DNA of 64,000 bases from Burkholderia sp. 9120 (GCF_000745015.1 NZ_JQNA01000002.1:5766001-5830000); one strand, 5' to 3'. Shown: positions 8,255-17,651, counted from the stretch's first letter. A program made the numbers and translations. Notes: generated from the letters alone by a model not told the origin.

Positions 8255-8407
8255 CGATTATCTCCAAACGTGAGGGTCCAACGGACCCGCCGGGTCCGGC
8301 GTCTTGATGCGCCGCGTTGTCGTCGTCTACGTGGACGGCAGGCGGCGTTGTTACGCCGCGTCGCCGCTGTGAATGGCGCGCGGCTCGAATGGCCACGCGC
8401 GTGTTTG

Positions 8408-8515
8408 TGCTGCTTTTAACGGTGCTTTTTTAATGCTGCGTTTTAATGCGGTTTTCTAACGCTGCTTTTTAACGCCGCGGGCTTAAACCGCTGGCTTAAA
8501 CCACTCGCTTAAGCC
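8408..8515. repeat. Eight degenerate 13-14-bp tandem units with TAA cores
   Basis: AT-rich cores recur with near-perfect spacing. The first A of each TAA is at 8418, 8432, 8445, 8458, 8471, 8485, 8498 and 8511 (steps of 13 or 14). The first five units read like GCTGCTTTTTAACG and the last three like CGCTGGCTTAAAC. The final unit overlaps the stop codon of the DUF2783 gene. Confidence 0.65.
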
Positions 8516-8745
8516 GCGAGCGAATGCGCCTGCGTGTCTCGCGCTGAAACGTCGATTACCCCGTCGCGCGCATGCTGCACGGCTTCGAGTAGCGTCGCGT
8601 GATCGCCAATATGGTTGGCGAGCAATAGAATCAGTTGCGCATTCGCCGACTGGCTCTGCGCCTCGTCGAGATCGCGATGCATGTCGATCAGCGCTTCGTA
8701 GAAATCGTCGGGGCGCGTGAGATTCGGTTGCGTGTTCAGTGTCAT
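8509..8745 (-). CDS. DUF2783-family small protein
   Basis: A 78-residue helical protein (PDDFYEALIDMHRDLDEAQS, then LILLLANHIGD) with an excellent RBS (AGGAGA). DUF2783 proteins regularly sit beside an FAD-dependent aromatic hydroxylase and an MBL-fold protein, exactly as here. Their role is not established; an accessory or regulatory subunit is a guess. It lies between the hydroxylase (93 bp upstream) and the MFS gene. Confidence 0.8.
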   Translation of the reverse strand: MTLNTQPNLTRPDDFYEALIDMHRDLDEAQSQSANAQLILLLANHIGDHATLLEAVQHARDGVIDVSARDTQAHSLAA

Positions 8746-8837
8746 GTCTGTCTCCTGCTATTTTTTGCCGATGCCTTGCCGTGGTCGCAACTGTGCCGCG
8801 TGCCTGGGCCAACGGTCCAAGCTCCAGGCTCCAGACT

Positions 8838-10577
8838 TCAGGCCGTCCCTTCGACGCACAATGCGCGTTTCAGCGCCTGCGTTACCGCGTCCGCATCGAG
8901 CTGCCGCCAACGCGCGCACACATGCTGGTCCGGCCGGATCAGATAGAACGTGCCGGGTTTGGCGTCATAACGTGCGTTCGCATGACCATCCGCGTCGTGA
9001 GCGACTCTCACACTCGCCGAATGCGAAACTGAAATCGACGCGGAGGCCAGAACAGCCGCCTGCAGATCACCGCTCGTCACCACGACAAGCTTCAACGGAA
9101 TCGGCCCGGTGTTCAGCGCATCCAGCGCGGCGCGCGTCGCCTGATCGACACCTTGCTCACCGCAGAACAACACGCCGGTGAACTGCTGACCGAGTTGCTG
9201 CAACAACCAGGCCGGTTGCGCGGCCACCAGAACCGGCGCATCGACGCACGACGCGCCCGGCACCATCGCCCCTTCGAAGCGATCGCCGTCCGCGGTATTG
9301 AGCGGCGAATCGCGCAACACCGCCGGCACCGACAGGCGCCCGCTATTCGCCAATTGCCGCGCAAACGGATGCTGCCGCGAGAGCTTCAGCACCGCATCGC
9401 GGAACACGCGACTCACGGGACTCTTCGGCGTAATGAAATCGGTGGAGCGGGTGGAGTTGCGGATGTTTTCATCGGCGGCGAATTCGCGTTCGCTCGCGTA
9501 GGTGTCGAGCAGCGCGTCGGACGCGTTGCCTTCGAGCACCATCGCCAGTTTCCACGCGAGATTTTCCGCGTCCTGTACGCCACTATTCGCGCCGCGTGCG
9601 CCGAACGGCGACACGCCGTGCGCGGAGTCACCCGCGAACAGCACGTTGCCGTGCCGGAACCGATCCATGCGCAAACACGAAAACGTGTAGACGCTGACCC
9701 ATTCCAGTTCGAACTTCGCATCCGCGCCGAGCAACGCGCGCACGCGCGGAATCACCCGCTCCGGGGTCTTTTCGAGTACCGGATCGGCGTCCCAGCCCAA
9801 CTGGAAATCGATCCGCCACACGTTGTCCGGCTGACGATGCAGCAACACCGATTGGTTCGGATGGAACGGCGGATCGAACCAGAACCAGCGCTCGGTTGGA
9901 AAGTCCGCTTCCATCTTCACATCGGCGATCAGGAAACGATCCTTGAACGTGACGCCCTTGCTGTCGAGTCCCATCAGCGTGCGCATGGGGCTGCGCGAGC
10001 CGTCGGCGGCAACGACATAGCGGCCGCGCAACGGGTACGGTCCGTTGGGTGTATCGACCGTCAACGTCACGCTGGCATCGTGTGTGCCCGGCGCGCCGTT
10101 CTGCTGCACGCCCACCACTTTGCTCTTCCAGCGGATCTCGAGATTCGGCAATGCCTGCGCACGTTCGAGCAGAAAACCTTCGACGTAATACTGCTGCAGA
10201 TTGATAAACGCGGGCCGGTTGTGACCCGCTTCCGGCTGCAGGTTGAACGTGTAGACCAGCTCGTCTTTCAGAAACACTTTGCCGACGTTCCAGCTAATGC
10301 CCTTCTCCACCATCCGCTGACCGCAACCCAGTCGATCAAAAATATCGAGCGACCGCTTCGAAAAGCAGATTGCCCGCGAGCCGGTGGACAACGAACAATC
10401 GTCGTCGACCAGCACGACCGGCACGCCCTGCTGCGCGATATCGATCGCGGTGGCCAGGCCCACTGGGCCCGCACCGACCACGATCACCGGATAAGCCGCC
10501 TGCTCCGCGCCGCCGTGCGCGCTTTGCTCGCGGCACGGCTGGTAGTCGAACGACAGCGTCTGGTAGTTGATGCTCAT
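8838..10577 (-). CDS. FAD-dependent aromatic hydroxylase (MhpA/phenol-hydroxylase-like)
   Basis: A 579-residue class A flavoprotein monooxygenase. Residues about 29-50 hold the dinucleotide-binding VIVVGAGPVGLATAIDIA. The second FAD motif is NVLFAGDSAHGVSPFGARGA around residue 310, with the expected DAENLAWKL helix after it. A C-terminal thioredoxin-like domain ends in FYLIRPDQHVCARW, as in 3-(3-hydroxyphenyl)propionate hydroxylase and phenol hydroxylase. It should use NAD(P)H and O2 to hydroxylate a phenolic compound in the cytoplasm. The exact substrate is unknown. It follows the MBL gene with a 49-bp gap. Confidence 0.88.
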   Translation of the reverse strand: MSINYQTLSFDYQPCREQSAHGGAEQAAYPVIVVGAGPVGLATAIDIAQQGVPVVLVDDDCSLSTGSRAICFSKRSLDIFDRLGCGQRMVEKGISWNVGKVFLKDELVYTFNLQPEAGHNRPAFINLQQYYVEGFLLERAQALPNLEIRWKSKVVGVQQNGAPGTHDASVTLTVDTPNGPYPLRGRYVVAADGSRSPMRTLMGLDSKGVTFKDRFLIADVKMEADFPTERWFWFDPPFHPNQSVLLHRQPDNVWRIDFQLGWDADPVLEKTPERVIPRVRALLGADAKFELEWVSVYTFSCLRMDRFRHGNVLFAGDSAHGVSPFGARGANSGVQDAENLAWKLAMVLEGNASDALLDTYASEREFAADENIRNSTRSTDFITPKSPVSRVFRDAVLKLSRQHPFARQLANSGRLSVPAVLRDSPLNTADGDRFEGAMVPGASCVDAPVLVAAQPAWLLQQLGQQFTGVLFCGEQGVDQATRAALDALNTGPIPLKLVVVTSGDLQAAVLASASISVSHSASVRVAHDADGHANARYDAKPGTFYLIRPDQHVCARWRQLDADAVTQALKRALCVEGTA

Positions 10578-10626
10578 CTTATGTCTCCGTCCTGCTCTTC
10601 TCGGCGTCGCTATAGTGCGGTGGGGA

Positions 10627-11586
10627 TCAGGCTTGCAGCGCGTCCCACATGTCCTTGTCGCGTTGCGCGGTCCAGATGCGCGGATGCGTAATGCCGCTCG
10701 CTTCGTCGAATGCGCGCGACACGTCGAACGGCAGGCAATGCTCGTAGATGAACACGTGGCCGAACTTCGGGTCCATTGCCTTGCGCGTGTGCGCCATTGC
10801 GGCCTTCAGATCGAGTTTCTGTTCGACGGCTTCACGACCTTGCTGCAGCAGCGTGGTGACGAAGTCTTTCGTGTAGTCGAGACCCTTGTTGACATCTTCC
10901 GGCGTGGTCAGCGCGGGGCCACGGCCCGGCACCAGCTTGTCGGCCTGCAGCGCGCGCAGCGCTTCGAGCGTGGCCGGCCACTGTTCGAGTTGGGCGTCGC
11001 CGCAATAACACGCTGCGTCGTACTCGACCAGATCGCCGGAGAACAGCACCTTCTGCGACGGCAGCCACACGACCGTGTCGCCCTTCGTGTGCCCGGCGCC
11101 GAGATGCGCGATGCGCACTTCGAGCTTGCCGAGAAACAGCGTCATTTCCTTCTCGAACACCAGCGTCGGCCACGTCAGGCCCGGCACTGTTTCGACACCG
11201 GCAAACAGACGCGGGAAGCGTTCGATTTCCGACTTCATGTCCGCCTCGCCGCGCTCGACGATCATCTCGTACGTGCCGCGGCTCGCGATCACCTGTTGCG
11301 CGCCTTCTTCGAAATACGCCGACGCGCCGAGCACACGCACCGCGTGGTAATGCGACAGCACGACGTATTTGATCGGTTTATCGGTAACGCTGCGGATCTT
11401 CGCGATGAGGTCTTGCGCCATGGCCGGCGTGGCGGTGGTGTCGACGATCAGCACGCCGTCGTCGCCGATGATCACGCCCGAGTTCGGATCGCCTTCCGCG
11501 GTGTACGCGTAGGCGTTCTCGGACAACTTCGTCCACGTGACTTTCTTGACTTCCAGATCGGCCTGGGATGCGAATGCCTTTGCCAT
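10627..11586 (-). CDS. Metallo-beta-lactamase-fold hydrolase-like protein with altered metal motif
   Basis: The start at 11586 (MAKAFASQ) is preferred over one five codons upstream because GGGAG sits at the right distance. The 319-residue protein has the MBL fold: IIGDDGVLIVDTTATPAMAQ, then SHYHAVRVLGAS, then LGAGHTKGDTVVWLPSQKVL and FSGDLVEYDA. In the key loop the usual HxHxDH reads HYHAVR, so the first two histidines are kept but Asp and the third His are lost. This affects the second zinc site. It heads the hydroxylase operon, divergent from the IclR pair. Role unknown. Confidence 0.82.
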   Translation of the reverse strand: MAKAFASQADLEVKKVTWTKLSENAYAYTAEGDPNSGVIIGDDGVLIVDTTATPAMAQDLIAKIRSVTDKPIKYVVLSHYHAVRVLGASAYFEEGAQQVIASRGTYEMIVERGEADMKSEIERFPRLFAGVETVPGLTWPTLVFEKEMTLFLGKLEVRIAHLGAGHTKGDTVVWLPSQKVLFSGDLVEYDAACYCGDAQLEQWPATLEALRALQADKLVPGRGPALTTPEDVNKGLDYTKDFVTTLLQQGREAVEQKLDLKAAMAHTRKAMDPKFGHVFIYEHCLPFDVSRAFDEASGITHPRIWTAQRDKDMWDALQA

Positions 11587-11740
11587 GCTTGTCTCCCTCA
11601 AAAGTTGGACGTGAGGCGAGACGGCCGGCTGCGCACGGAATGCGCGGGCTGACGGTATTGGAGGATTGTCTCGCCCCGTTTTGACTCTGTGACTGCGCCG
11701 GTGTGTCGGGGTGAATGCATCTTATGGCTGCGCGAGTTTA

Positions 11741-11774
11741 TTTGTCAATAGCGAAATGTATCGCTATACACAAA
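11741..11774. promoter_or_regulatory. Palindromic operator between the MBL operon and the IclR genes
   Basis: ATAGCG (11748-11753) and CGCTAT (11762-11767) form an inverted repeat, extended by TTTGT (11741-11745) and ACAAA (11770-11774). Its placement in the divergent promoter region makes it the likely IclR binding site. Confidence 0.55.
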
Positions 11775-11845
11775 TCTTCATGCGCCTAAGATGGAGACGG
11801 GCAATGCGGCAGTCGCTTAGGCTTTCGGCAAGGCCATCGGTTAAC

Positions 11846-12760
11846 ATGGACCCTTTTTTACGGACGGGCGCGAGGGTGAGCAAAGCAGCGAAACCGGCCG
11901 TGGGCAAAGGCGCGGGCGGCGACGACAGCGCGCCAGGCGGCAAGCCGCAGCGTGGCATTCAGAGCGTGGAAGTGGGCGGCCGCGTGCTGCTGGCGCTCGC
12001 GCAGGCGCGCACGCCGCTGGCGTTGTCGGATCTCGCTACCGCCGCGCAACTCGCGCCGGGGCAGGCGCACGCCTACCTGGTGAGTTTGAGCCGGCTGGGT
12101 CTGATCAAGCGCGACGACCTGTCGGGCCGCTACGAACCGGGGCCGTTATCGCTGCGGCTCGGTTTGCTGCATCTGGAAAACCAGCCGGCGTTTCGCGCCG
12201 CCGTGCCGCGCGTCGCGACGCTCGCGGAAGCGATCGGCTTCAGCGTGGCGATCTGTATTGCCGGGCCGCAAGGGCCGACCATCGTCCGCTATGAGCACGC
12301 GGGGTTTCCGCTGCACGTCAATTTGCATGTAGGCACGGTGATGTCGCTACCGGCGACGTCGACGGGACGCGTGTTTTGCGCTTATCTGCCGCGTGAGGTA
12401 TTAGACGCGATGTGGGCGAATCAGACGGGCGCAACGAATGGCGCGACGAGCACGATGAGCACGATAAGTGCGATGACGCCGCCCGACGAAAGCGCCGCGT
12501 TCGAAGCCGCGTTGAACGAGATTCGCGCGCGCGGTCTGGCACGCAGCGTGGATGCGCCGAGTCCGGGCATCAGCAGTTTGAGCGCGCCGGTGCTCGATGG
12601 CGACGGCGGTTTGTCGCTGGCGCTGACGGTGATCGGCTCGACCGGCGCGATTGATGTCGCCGCCGACGGTCCCATCGCCCGCGCGCTGCTCGCGGCGGCT
12701 CATGACATTAGCGTTGAACTCGCCGCTGCGCCTTCCCTGTTAGCTTCTTCTGCCACGTGA
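11846..12760 (+). CDS. IclR-family regulator, first of a tandem pair
   Basis: IclR regulators have an N-terminal winged helix and a C-terminal effector (GAF-like) domain. Here GIQSVEVGGRVLLALAQART starts the helix-turn-helix, and FSVAICIAGPQGPTIVRYEH with VGTVMSLPATSTGRVFCAYL marks the effector domain. A low-complexity insert (Thr/Ser/Met, coded by 12436-12477) interrupts that domain. The start is uncertain: ATG 11846 (about 304 residues) has no strong RBS, and a GTG at 11875 follows GAGG. The gene lies divergent from the aromatic operon and overlaps the next IclR gene by four bases. Confidence 0.85.
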   Translation: MDPFLRTGARVSKAAKPAVGKGAGGDDSAPGGKPQRGIQSVEVGGRVLLALAQARTPLALSDLATAAQLAPGQAHAYLVSLSRLGLIKRDDLSGRYEPGPLSLRLGLLHLENQPAFRAAVPRVATLAEAIGFSVAICIAGPQGPTIVRYEHAGFPLHVNLHVGTVMSLPATSTGRVFCAYLPREVLDAMWANQTGATNGATSTMSTISAMTPPDESAAFEAALNEIRARGLARSVDAPSPGISSLSAPVLDGDGGLSLALTVIGSTGAIDVAADGPIARALLAAAHDISVELAAAPSLLASSAT

Positions 12761-13665
12761 CCGATTCTTTCGACCTCTCTCTCGCCGCTTCCGCCGATGC
12801 CAAACCGCAGCGCGGCATCCAGTCGCTCGACAGCACCGGCGAGTTGCTGGCGGCGCTGGTCTCGGCGGCGCGCCCGCTGAACTTGCGCGATCTTGCGGCG
12901 GCTGCCGGCATGCCGCCGGCCAAGGCGTTTCCGCATCTGGTGAGTCTCCTGAAAATCGGTTTGCTCAAGCGCGATGCGTCGGGCTGTTTCGAAGCGGGGC
13001 CGCTCGCGCTGGAACTCGGGTTGATCGGCTTGCAGCGCCTCTCGCCGGCGCGTGAGGCGGAACCCGAGGTGGTCGAGCTGGCGGCGTCGACCGCGATGAG
13101 CGTCGCGATGGCGGTGCTGGGGCCGCTGGGGCCAACCGTTGTGCGTCTGGAGGAATCGGCGCGGCCGCTGCATGTGAGCTTGCGGGTCGGCACGGTGATG
13201 TCGCTGGTGAATACGGCGATTGGCCGCGTGTTCGCCGCTTATGTCGCCGACGACGTGCGCGCCGGTCTGCTAGCGCAGGATCATCTGCGGCTGGCGGGGG
13301 CGGACGCGGCGGATATTTTCGCGGCGAAAGCGCGCGGAGTTGGAGCGGGTGTGTCGAAGACGGTCGATGCAAACGCCGGCGCGACCTCAGCGTTAACGCC
13401 TTTGACTCAAGCCTACGCGCAGCGTCTCGCGCAAATCCGCGCGGACGGTATCGATACTGCGTTGAGCCGACCTGTGCCTGGCATCAATACGCTGGCCGCA
13501 CCGGTGCTGGATCACACCGGCAGCATCTGTCTCGTGCTGGCGCTGATGGGACCGAGCGGCAGCTTCGATAGCGATCCGACGGGTGGTCCGGCGCAGACCT
13601 TGCGCGCCGCGACGCTGAGATTGTCGCGGCGGTTTGGGTGGATGGCGGCGACGAGCGGGGCGTGA
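12757..13665 (+). CDS. IclR-family regulator, second of a tandem pair
   Basis: Starts with GTG at 12757, overlapping the stop of the preceding gene (GTGA), so translation is likely coupled. It is a clear paralogue: both proteins share PQRGIQS at the N-terminus, the LVSL..GL.KRD turn, and VGTVMSL followed by GRVF.AY in the effector domain. The 302 residues include a linker of extra residues (about 190-210) absent from typical IclR proteins. Two co-translated paralogues could form heteromers. Effector unknown, presumably an aromatic acid from the neighbouring operon. Confidence 0.88.
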   Translation: MTDSFDLSLAASADAKPQRGIQSLDSTGELLAALVSAARPLNLRDLAAAAGMPPAKAFPHLVSLLKIGLLKRDASGCFEAGPLALELGLIGLQRLSPAREAEPEVVELAASTAMSVAMAVLGPLGPTVVRLEESARPLHVSLRVGTVMSLVNTAIGRVFAAYVADDVRAGLLAQDHLRLAGADAADIFAAKARGVGAGVSKTVDANAGATSALTPLTQAYAQRLAQIRADGIDTALSRPVPGINTLAAPVLDHTGSICLVLALMGPSGSFDSDPTGGPAQTLRAATLRLSRRFGWMAATSGA

Positions 13666-13705
13666 CGCTCGACGCCTCATTGCAGGTCAGTCTTTTGGCA
13701 ATGCG

Positions 13706-16417
13706 TTAAGACGTAGGCCGGTTGCGGCCGGTCGCCCGCCGCCGATACCACCACCAGCCAGCCCCCATCACACCGGCAAGCACCAGCACCCCAATCAACG
13801 CAACGCGCTTCTTATGCCGCCCGGCGTCACGCCGCACGTCACGCCAAGCCTGCGTATAAGTGAAGGTCGCCGCCGCCTTGAAATCCGGCTCCGGGCACAG
13901 CGAGCCAAACGCCCCGCCGAAGTCCACGTACGCCCCCTCCTTCACATAGCGCTTGTAAAAACCCTGCGCGCGCTCGGGATCGTAGTTGTGCATCCAGTCC
14001 GTCCCGCGACACAACACGGCAGCAAACGCCTGCGAGCGCGCCGGCAATGCGTCGGCCGCTTTCGCGATGTACCCAGCAGCAATCTCGCGGTAATGAAAGC
14101 GCATCAACGGCTGGCTCTCGCTTGCCGCGTAGCGGCGCTTTTCGTCGGCGGTGACGAACGGTCCTGCCAGATCGTCCTCCGCGCGCGTCGCGGGCGTTTC
14201 CGGCGTGTTCGGCTGTTTCGCTGACGCGGCGGCTGCGTCGCTGGCCGCGTTCGCATCCGAACCCCGCGCCACATGCGCGCCGATCACACCCGAGCGCCCC
14301 GAGCCACCCTCGAAATCGCCGTCGATGTCGTGATAATCCGGCCCCTGCTCGTAGCCCATCAATTCCATGCCGAACTGTTTCGCGAGCGTCGCCGCGGCGA
14401 ACCAGCCACGCGCGCGATTCGTGCGGGTCCACGCGTGCTGCGCCTGGTCGAGCGCGGCGCCATAGTCGTGCGCGAGCTCACGCAGATGAAGTTGCGTGCG
14501 CGCCGTCTGGCCGTTTTTCCAGTCGTAGGCGCTGTAACGCGGGTCGTCGTCGGCGGGAAAATACGGCAGCGCTTCGTCGATACGGCCATCTCTCACGAGA
14601 CGGCGTGCCAGCAGATAACGCAACGAGTCGCCGGCAGACGGCCGCGCTGCGTAATACGCGTTCGGATCGGTCGGCAGCGGCGGCGCGGCGGACCATGTCG
14701 GCACGCGCGTATCGACAAAGTGCTTCAACTCGTCCGTGGTGAGCACGCGCTCCGCGATGTACGCCATATCGCTGCCGTACGCGATATCGGTCACCGAGCC
14801 GTCGTTCACACTCGCATCGTCGCTTCGCGACGCGGCGTCGAACAGATAACCGAGTGCCTCGACATACTGTCCGCGCGACAAGGTCAACACCGCCTGCTCG
14901 CCTTTGATCAGTCGTACGCCCGCCGGCTCCACGCTCGAATCGGCGGCCGGAAAACCCTTCGAAGCCTGCGCGTACGCCTGCACGGCCGCGGCCGTATCGC
15001 CCCGGCGCAGCGCGAGTTTCGCGTTCACCCAGCTAGCCAGCGCGCTGTGTTCACGCGCCGCCAGCATGCCGGCGAAATCGTAACGGCCGACTCGATAAGC
15101 CAGCGCGGCGAGACGATCAGCGCCCGCTACATGATCGATGCCGCGTTGCCGGATCGCCTCCACCAACGAGGTCAACGCCGGATTCGGTTTGATGCCGTGG
15201 TCGCCGCGCGCGGCATCGGCATAGCCGGTCGGCCCGAAACTGTTGTCGTAGCCGCCGTAGTATTCGGACGCGCTCGCCGGCTGGTCGTTGACGATATCGC
15301 CTTCCCGCGCGAGCGCATACGCCACCAGCAGACGTTGCGCGACCGGATCGTCGATCAGCGACGCGACCCGCGCCTTGCCTGCCTTGCCGGCCAGCGCCCA
15401 TGCCGCGATGAATTGCAGCGACTCCACGCCGCTCACGCCACCGCGCACCGCCTGTTGCGCATAGAGGCCGATGGCCCGCTTCAGGTCCGCGGGCGCGATC
15501 GCCGTCGCGCAGGGCGTGTCGTTCAGGAAGCTGCGGTAATCGCACTGCATGTCCGATTTCGGATTGTGCAGATAGGTCAGCGCTTCATCGCCGAAACTGG
15601 CGACCGCGAGGCCCTGCGGGTCGGGCGCGCCGTTCGCGGCGAGTGCGCGCGGGCGGGCGTACGCCGCGGGCAACGCGGCGGTGAGGGTCTTGCATGTGGC
15701 GGCATCCGTGCAGCTGTCGGCTCGCGCCTGGGCTATCGCCGCGAGTTCGGTTGCCGCTGCGACCGAGCGCGGCGCGCCGGATGAGCCAGGTAGCGCAAGC
15801 ACCGCTTCGAGGCGGGTCGTGGCGCGGGTCAGGAAGGATTCTTTGCTGGCGCAGGCGGATGACGTCGTCGCGGCGCTCGACGACGCACCGCCTGAGTCGG
15901 GCGCGGCGTGATTCGCAGGGTCGGCACCGGAAGCCGCCGCGCTGGATGCCGGCGCATCGGCCGTTGGCGCGGACGAGCCGGACGCCGCCGACGCAACCGC
16001 CGTACTCGCGCAACCCGTCAGCGCGTGCGTATAGTCCACGTCGGCCGCGGCATAGAGACGTTGCGCGTCCGGCACGCCCGTTCCTAGCGCATACGCCGCG
16101 TCGCCGTCGGCGGCTTTGGCCATTGTCGCGAGTGTCGCGATCTGCGCGGACGTCAGACCGGCCAACACCGCCTTCGCCGGATCCACCGCTTGCGCGCCCG
16201 CCGCAACCCGCACGGCTTCGGGCGCCAGCAAATGATCGCTCGGCGTCACGAGCCGCGCCACCTCATAAGCGAACGAATTGTTCGGCGTGCCCGACAACGT
16301 GCCCGCGCGATTGTCGAGCAATTGCAGCGGAAAAAACGGTCCGCATGCGTGGACGATCACAGCGCCGGCCAGTAGCGCGAACGCGCCGCCGAATGCGACA
16401 TATTTACGGTTCAACAT
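13706..16417 (-). CDS. Large envelope protein of unknown function (about 903 residues)
   Basis: A longer upstream frame exists, but ATG 16417 (MLNRKYVAFGGAFALLAG) begins a proper signal sequence ending VHAC, which may be a lipobox. A hydrophobic C-terminal helix (VALIGVLVLAGVMGAGWWWY) followed by RRR suggests a second membrane anchor. The middle is Ala-rich and helical, reminiscent of TPR-like solenoids (LARRLVRDGRIDEALPYFP, TLAKQFGMELMGY), plus a low-complexity Ser/Ala insert near residues 150-190. It overlaps the upstream DUF3142 gene by 14 bases, the third gene of an operon. Function unknown; an extracytoplasmic scaffold is possible. Confidence 0.75.
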   Translation of the reverse strand: MLNRKYVAFGGAFALLAGAVIVHACGPFFPLQLLDNRAGTLSGTPNNSFAYEVARLVTPSDHLLAPEAVRVAAGAQAVDPAKAVLAGLTSAQIATLATMAKAADGDAAYALGTGVPDAQRLYAAADVDYTHALTGCASTAVASAASGSSAPTADAPASSAAASGADPANHAAPDSGGASSSAATTSSACASKESFLTRATTRLEAVLALPGSSGAPRSVAAATELAAIAQARADSCTDAATCKTLTAALPAAYARPRALAANGAPDPQGLAVASFGDEALTYLHNPKSDMQCDYRSFLNDTPCATAIAPADLKRAIGLYAQQAVRGGVSGVESLQFIAAWALAGKAGKARVASLIDDPVAQRLLVAYALAREGDIVNDQPASASEYYGGYDNSFGPTGYADAARGDHGIKPNPALTSLVEAIRQRGIDHVAGADRLAALAYRVGRYDFAGMLAAREHSALASWVNAKLALRRGDTAAAVQAYAQASKGFPAADSSVEPAGVRLIKGEQAVLTLSRGQYVEALGYLFDAASRSDDASVNDGSVTDIAYGSDMAYIAERVLTTDELKHFVDTRVPTWSAAPPLPTDPNAYYAARPSAGDSLRYLLARRLVRDGRIDEALPYFPADDDPRYSAYDWKNGQTARTQLHLRELAHDYGAALDQAQHAWTRTNRARGWFAAATLAKQFGMELMGYEQGPDYHDIDGDFEGGSGRSGVIGAHVARGSDANAASDAAAASAKQPNTPETPATRAEDDLAGPFVTADEKRRYAASESQPLMRFHYREIAAGYIAKAADALPARSQAFAAVLCRGTDWMHNYDPERAQGFYKRYVKEGAYVDFGGAFGSLCPEPDFKAAATFTYTQAWRDVRRDAGRHKKRVALIGVLVLAGVMGAGWWWYRRRATGRNRPTS

Positions 16418-17651
16418 GAACGGAGACCTTGTGGTGATCGGTTTCGCCGCAGCGAAGCCAGCCGATGTCGCGGCGCATGCCCGCGCGCAACAAGCCGGGT
16501 TGTACGCGACGCAGCAGCATGCCGCGCGCGTCGTAATCGAGTGCATAACCGTTGATGCCGTCCGCGGCCTGGCAAGCGGCGTCGGTGCGCACGACCGCCG
16601 GCAGCGTCGAATCGGCGTTGCCGCTGCTCACTAGCGACACGTCGAACAAGCCCGGCTGCTGCGCGTTCGGATGGACGTCGACGCTCATCGCTGAAGTCAG
16701 CGGTGCGCGGCTCAAGACAGCGCGCCAGGTTGTCAGACTCCACGCGCGCTCGTCGGCGTCGGTGGGCAAGCGGAACCAGACGATGCCCGCCAGACCGCGC
16801 AATTCGTCGCGTTGAATTTGCGCGACGAACACCGCCATCTGCCCGGGCTGCGCGACCAGTTCATGCGACAGGCCTTGCGCGAAACCGTTCGCGAGCAACA
16901 TCGGGCGTTCGCTTTCAATGCCGGCCACGCGGCCATCCGCACCCCAGGTCACGCGCGAGCCGTAAGTGGGCAACGCGACGCGCCATGGCCGCTGCGTGCG
17001 TCGCGCGAAAGCATGCAGCCACGTGCGCGCTTGCGCTGGATCGAACAGGCCCTGCGCCGGGTTCATCACCGCGTGGACCTGAAGGATGGCGGCGTCGGCT
17101 TGCTTCAGCAGCGCGTCGAGCGCGGGGCTGTCGAGCCAGGTGGGCAACGCAGTGATCGTCAGTTTGATGGCGGGATCGAGCTGCGCGCGCAGCGCGGCGA
17201 GAAACCGCGTGTAGGCCGCGAGTTTCGAGGTCGCGCAGTCATGGTCGATTTCAATGGCCGCGAGTGGCACACCGTGCTGTTTCCAGTCGTCGGCGAGTTG
17301 AGTAATGCGTGCGACCGGCAAGCTGTCCAGATCGTCGAGTTGGCCGTCGATTCGCACCACGGCCGTGATCGGCACACCCGTTGCCGCGAGCGTCGCCCAG
17401 TCCGGCGACACGGCGGTCCAGTCGTTCCGGCTGTCTTTCTCGGCGGCGAGCACGTGCCACGACTGCACCAGGCCACGGCTCTGCTGGATCGCCGCGTTGA
17501 CCGACGGCGTCCATTTGCGCTGCCAGACATAGGCGTCGTTCGGTAACGGCGTGACCGGACGGCTACACGCAGCGACCAGAACGATTAGCGACAACACGAC
17601 AAAAACGGCGAACGTGCGTCGCTTGTGTCGCAATGTGCCGCTGTCACTCAT
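16404..17651 (-). CDS. DUF3142-type lipoprotein
   Basis: A 415-residue protein with an N-terminal lipoprotein signal (FVVLSLIVLVAACSRP; VAAC lipobox near residue 29). The body has a TIM-barrel-like pattern: PNDAYVWQRKWTPSVNAAI at the start, PLAAIEIDHDCATSKLAAYT with acidic residues typical of a barrel active site, and LRGLAGIVWFRLPTDADERA near the end, matching DUF3142. Known examples sit beside the same two neighbours in other Proteobacteria. It overlaps the genes on both sides by 8 and 14 bases. Enzymatic activity on glycans is a guess. Confidence 0.75.
   Translation of the reverse strand: MSDSGTLRHKRRTFAVFVVLSLIVLVAACSRPVTPLPNDAYVWQRKWTPSVNAAIQQSRGLVQSWHVLAAEKDSRNDWTAVSPDWATLAATGVPITAVVRIDGQLDDLDSLPVARITQLADDWKQHGVPLAAIEIDHDCATSKLAAYTRFLAALRAQLDPAIKLTITALPTWLDSPALDALLKQADAAILQVHAVMNPAQGLFDPAQARTWLHAFARRTQRPWRVALPTYGSRVTWGADGRVAGIESERPMLLANGFAQGLSHELVAQPGQMAVFVAQIQRDELRGLAGIVWFRLPTDADERAWSLTTWRAVLSRAPLTSAMSVDVHPNAQQPGLFDVSLVSSGNADSTLPAVVRTDAACQAADGINGYALDYDARGMLLRRVQPGLLRAGMRRDIGWLRCGETDHHKVSVHVEP

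Noticed and set aside
9153..10691. 512-codon plus-strand open frame
   Set aside because: Antisense to the FAD hydroxylase with both FAD motifs intact. No RBS or domain.
14273..15784. 503-codon plus-strand open frame
   Set aside because: It lies antisense inside the 903-residue envelope protein gene, is Arg-rich, has no RBS and no domain. It is a by-product of GC-rich codon use.
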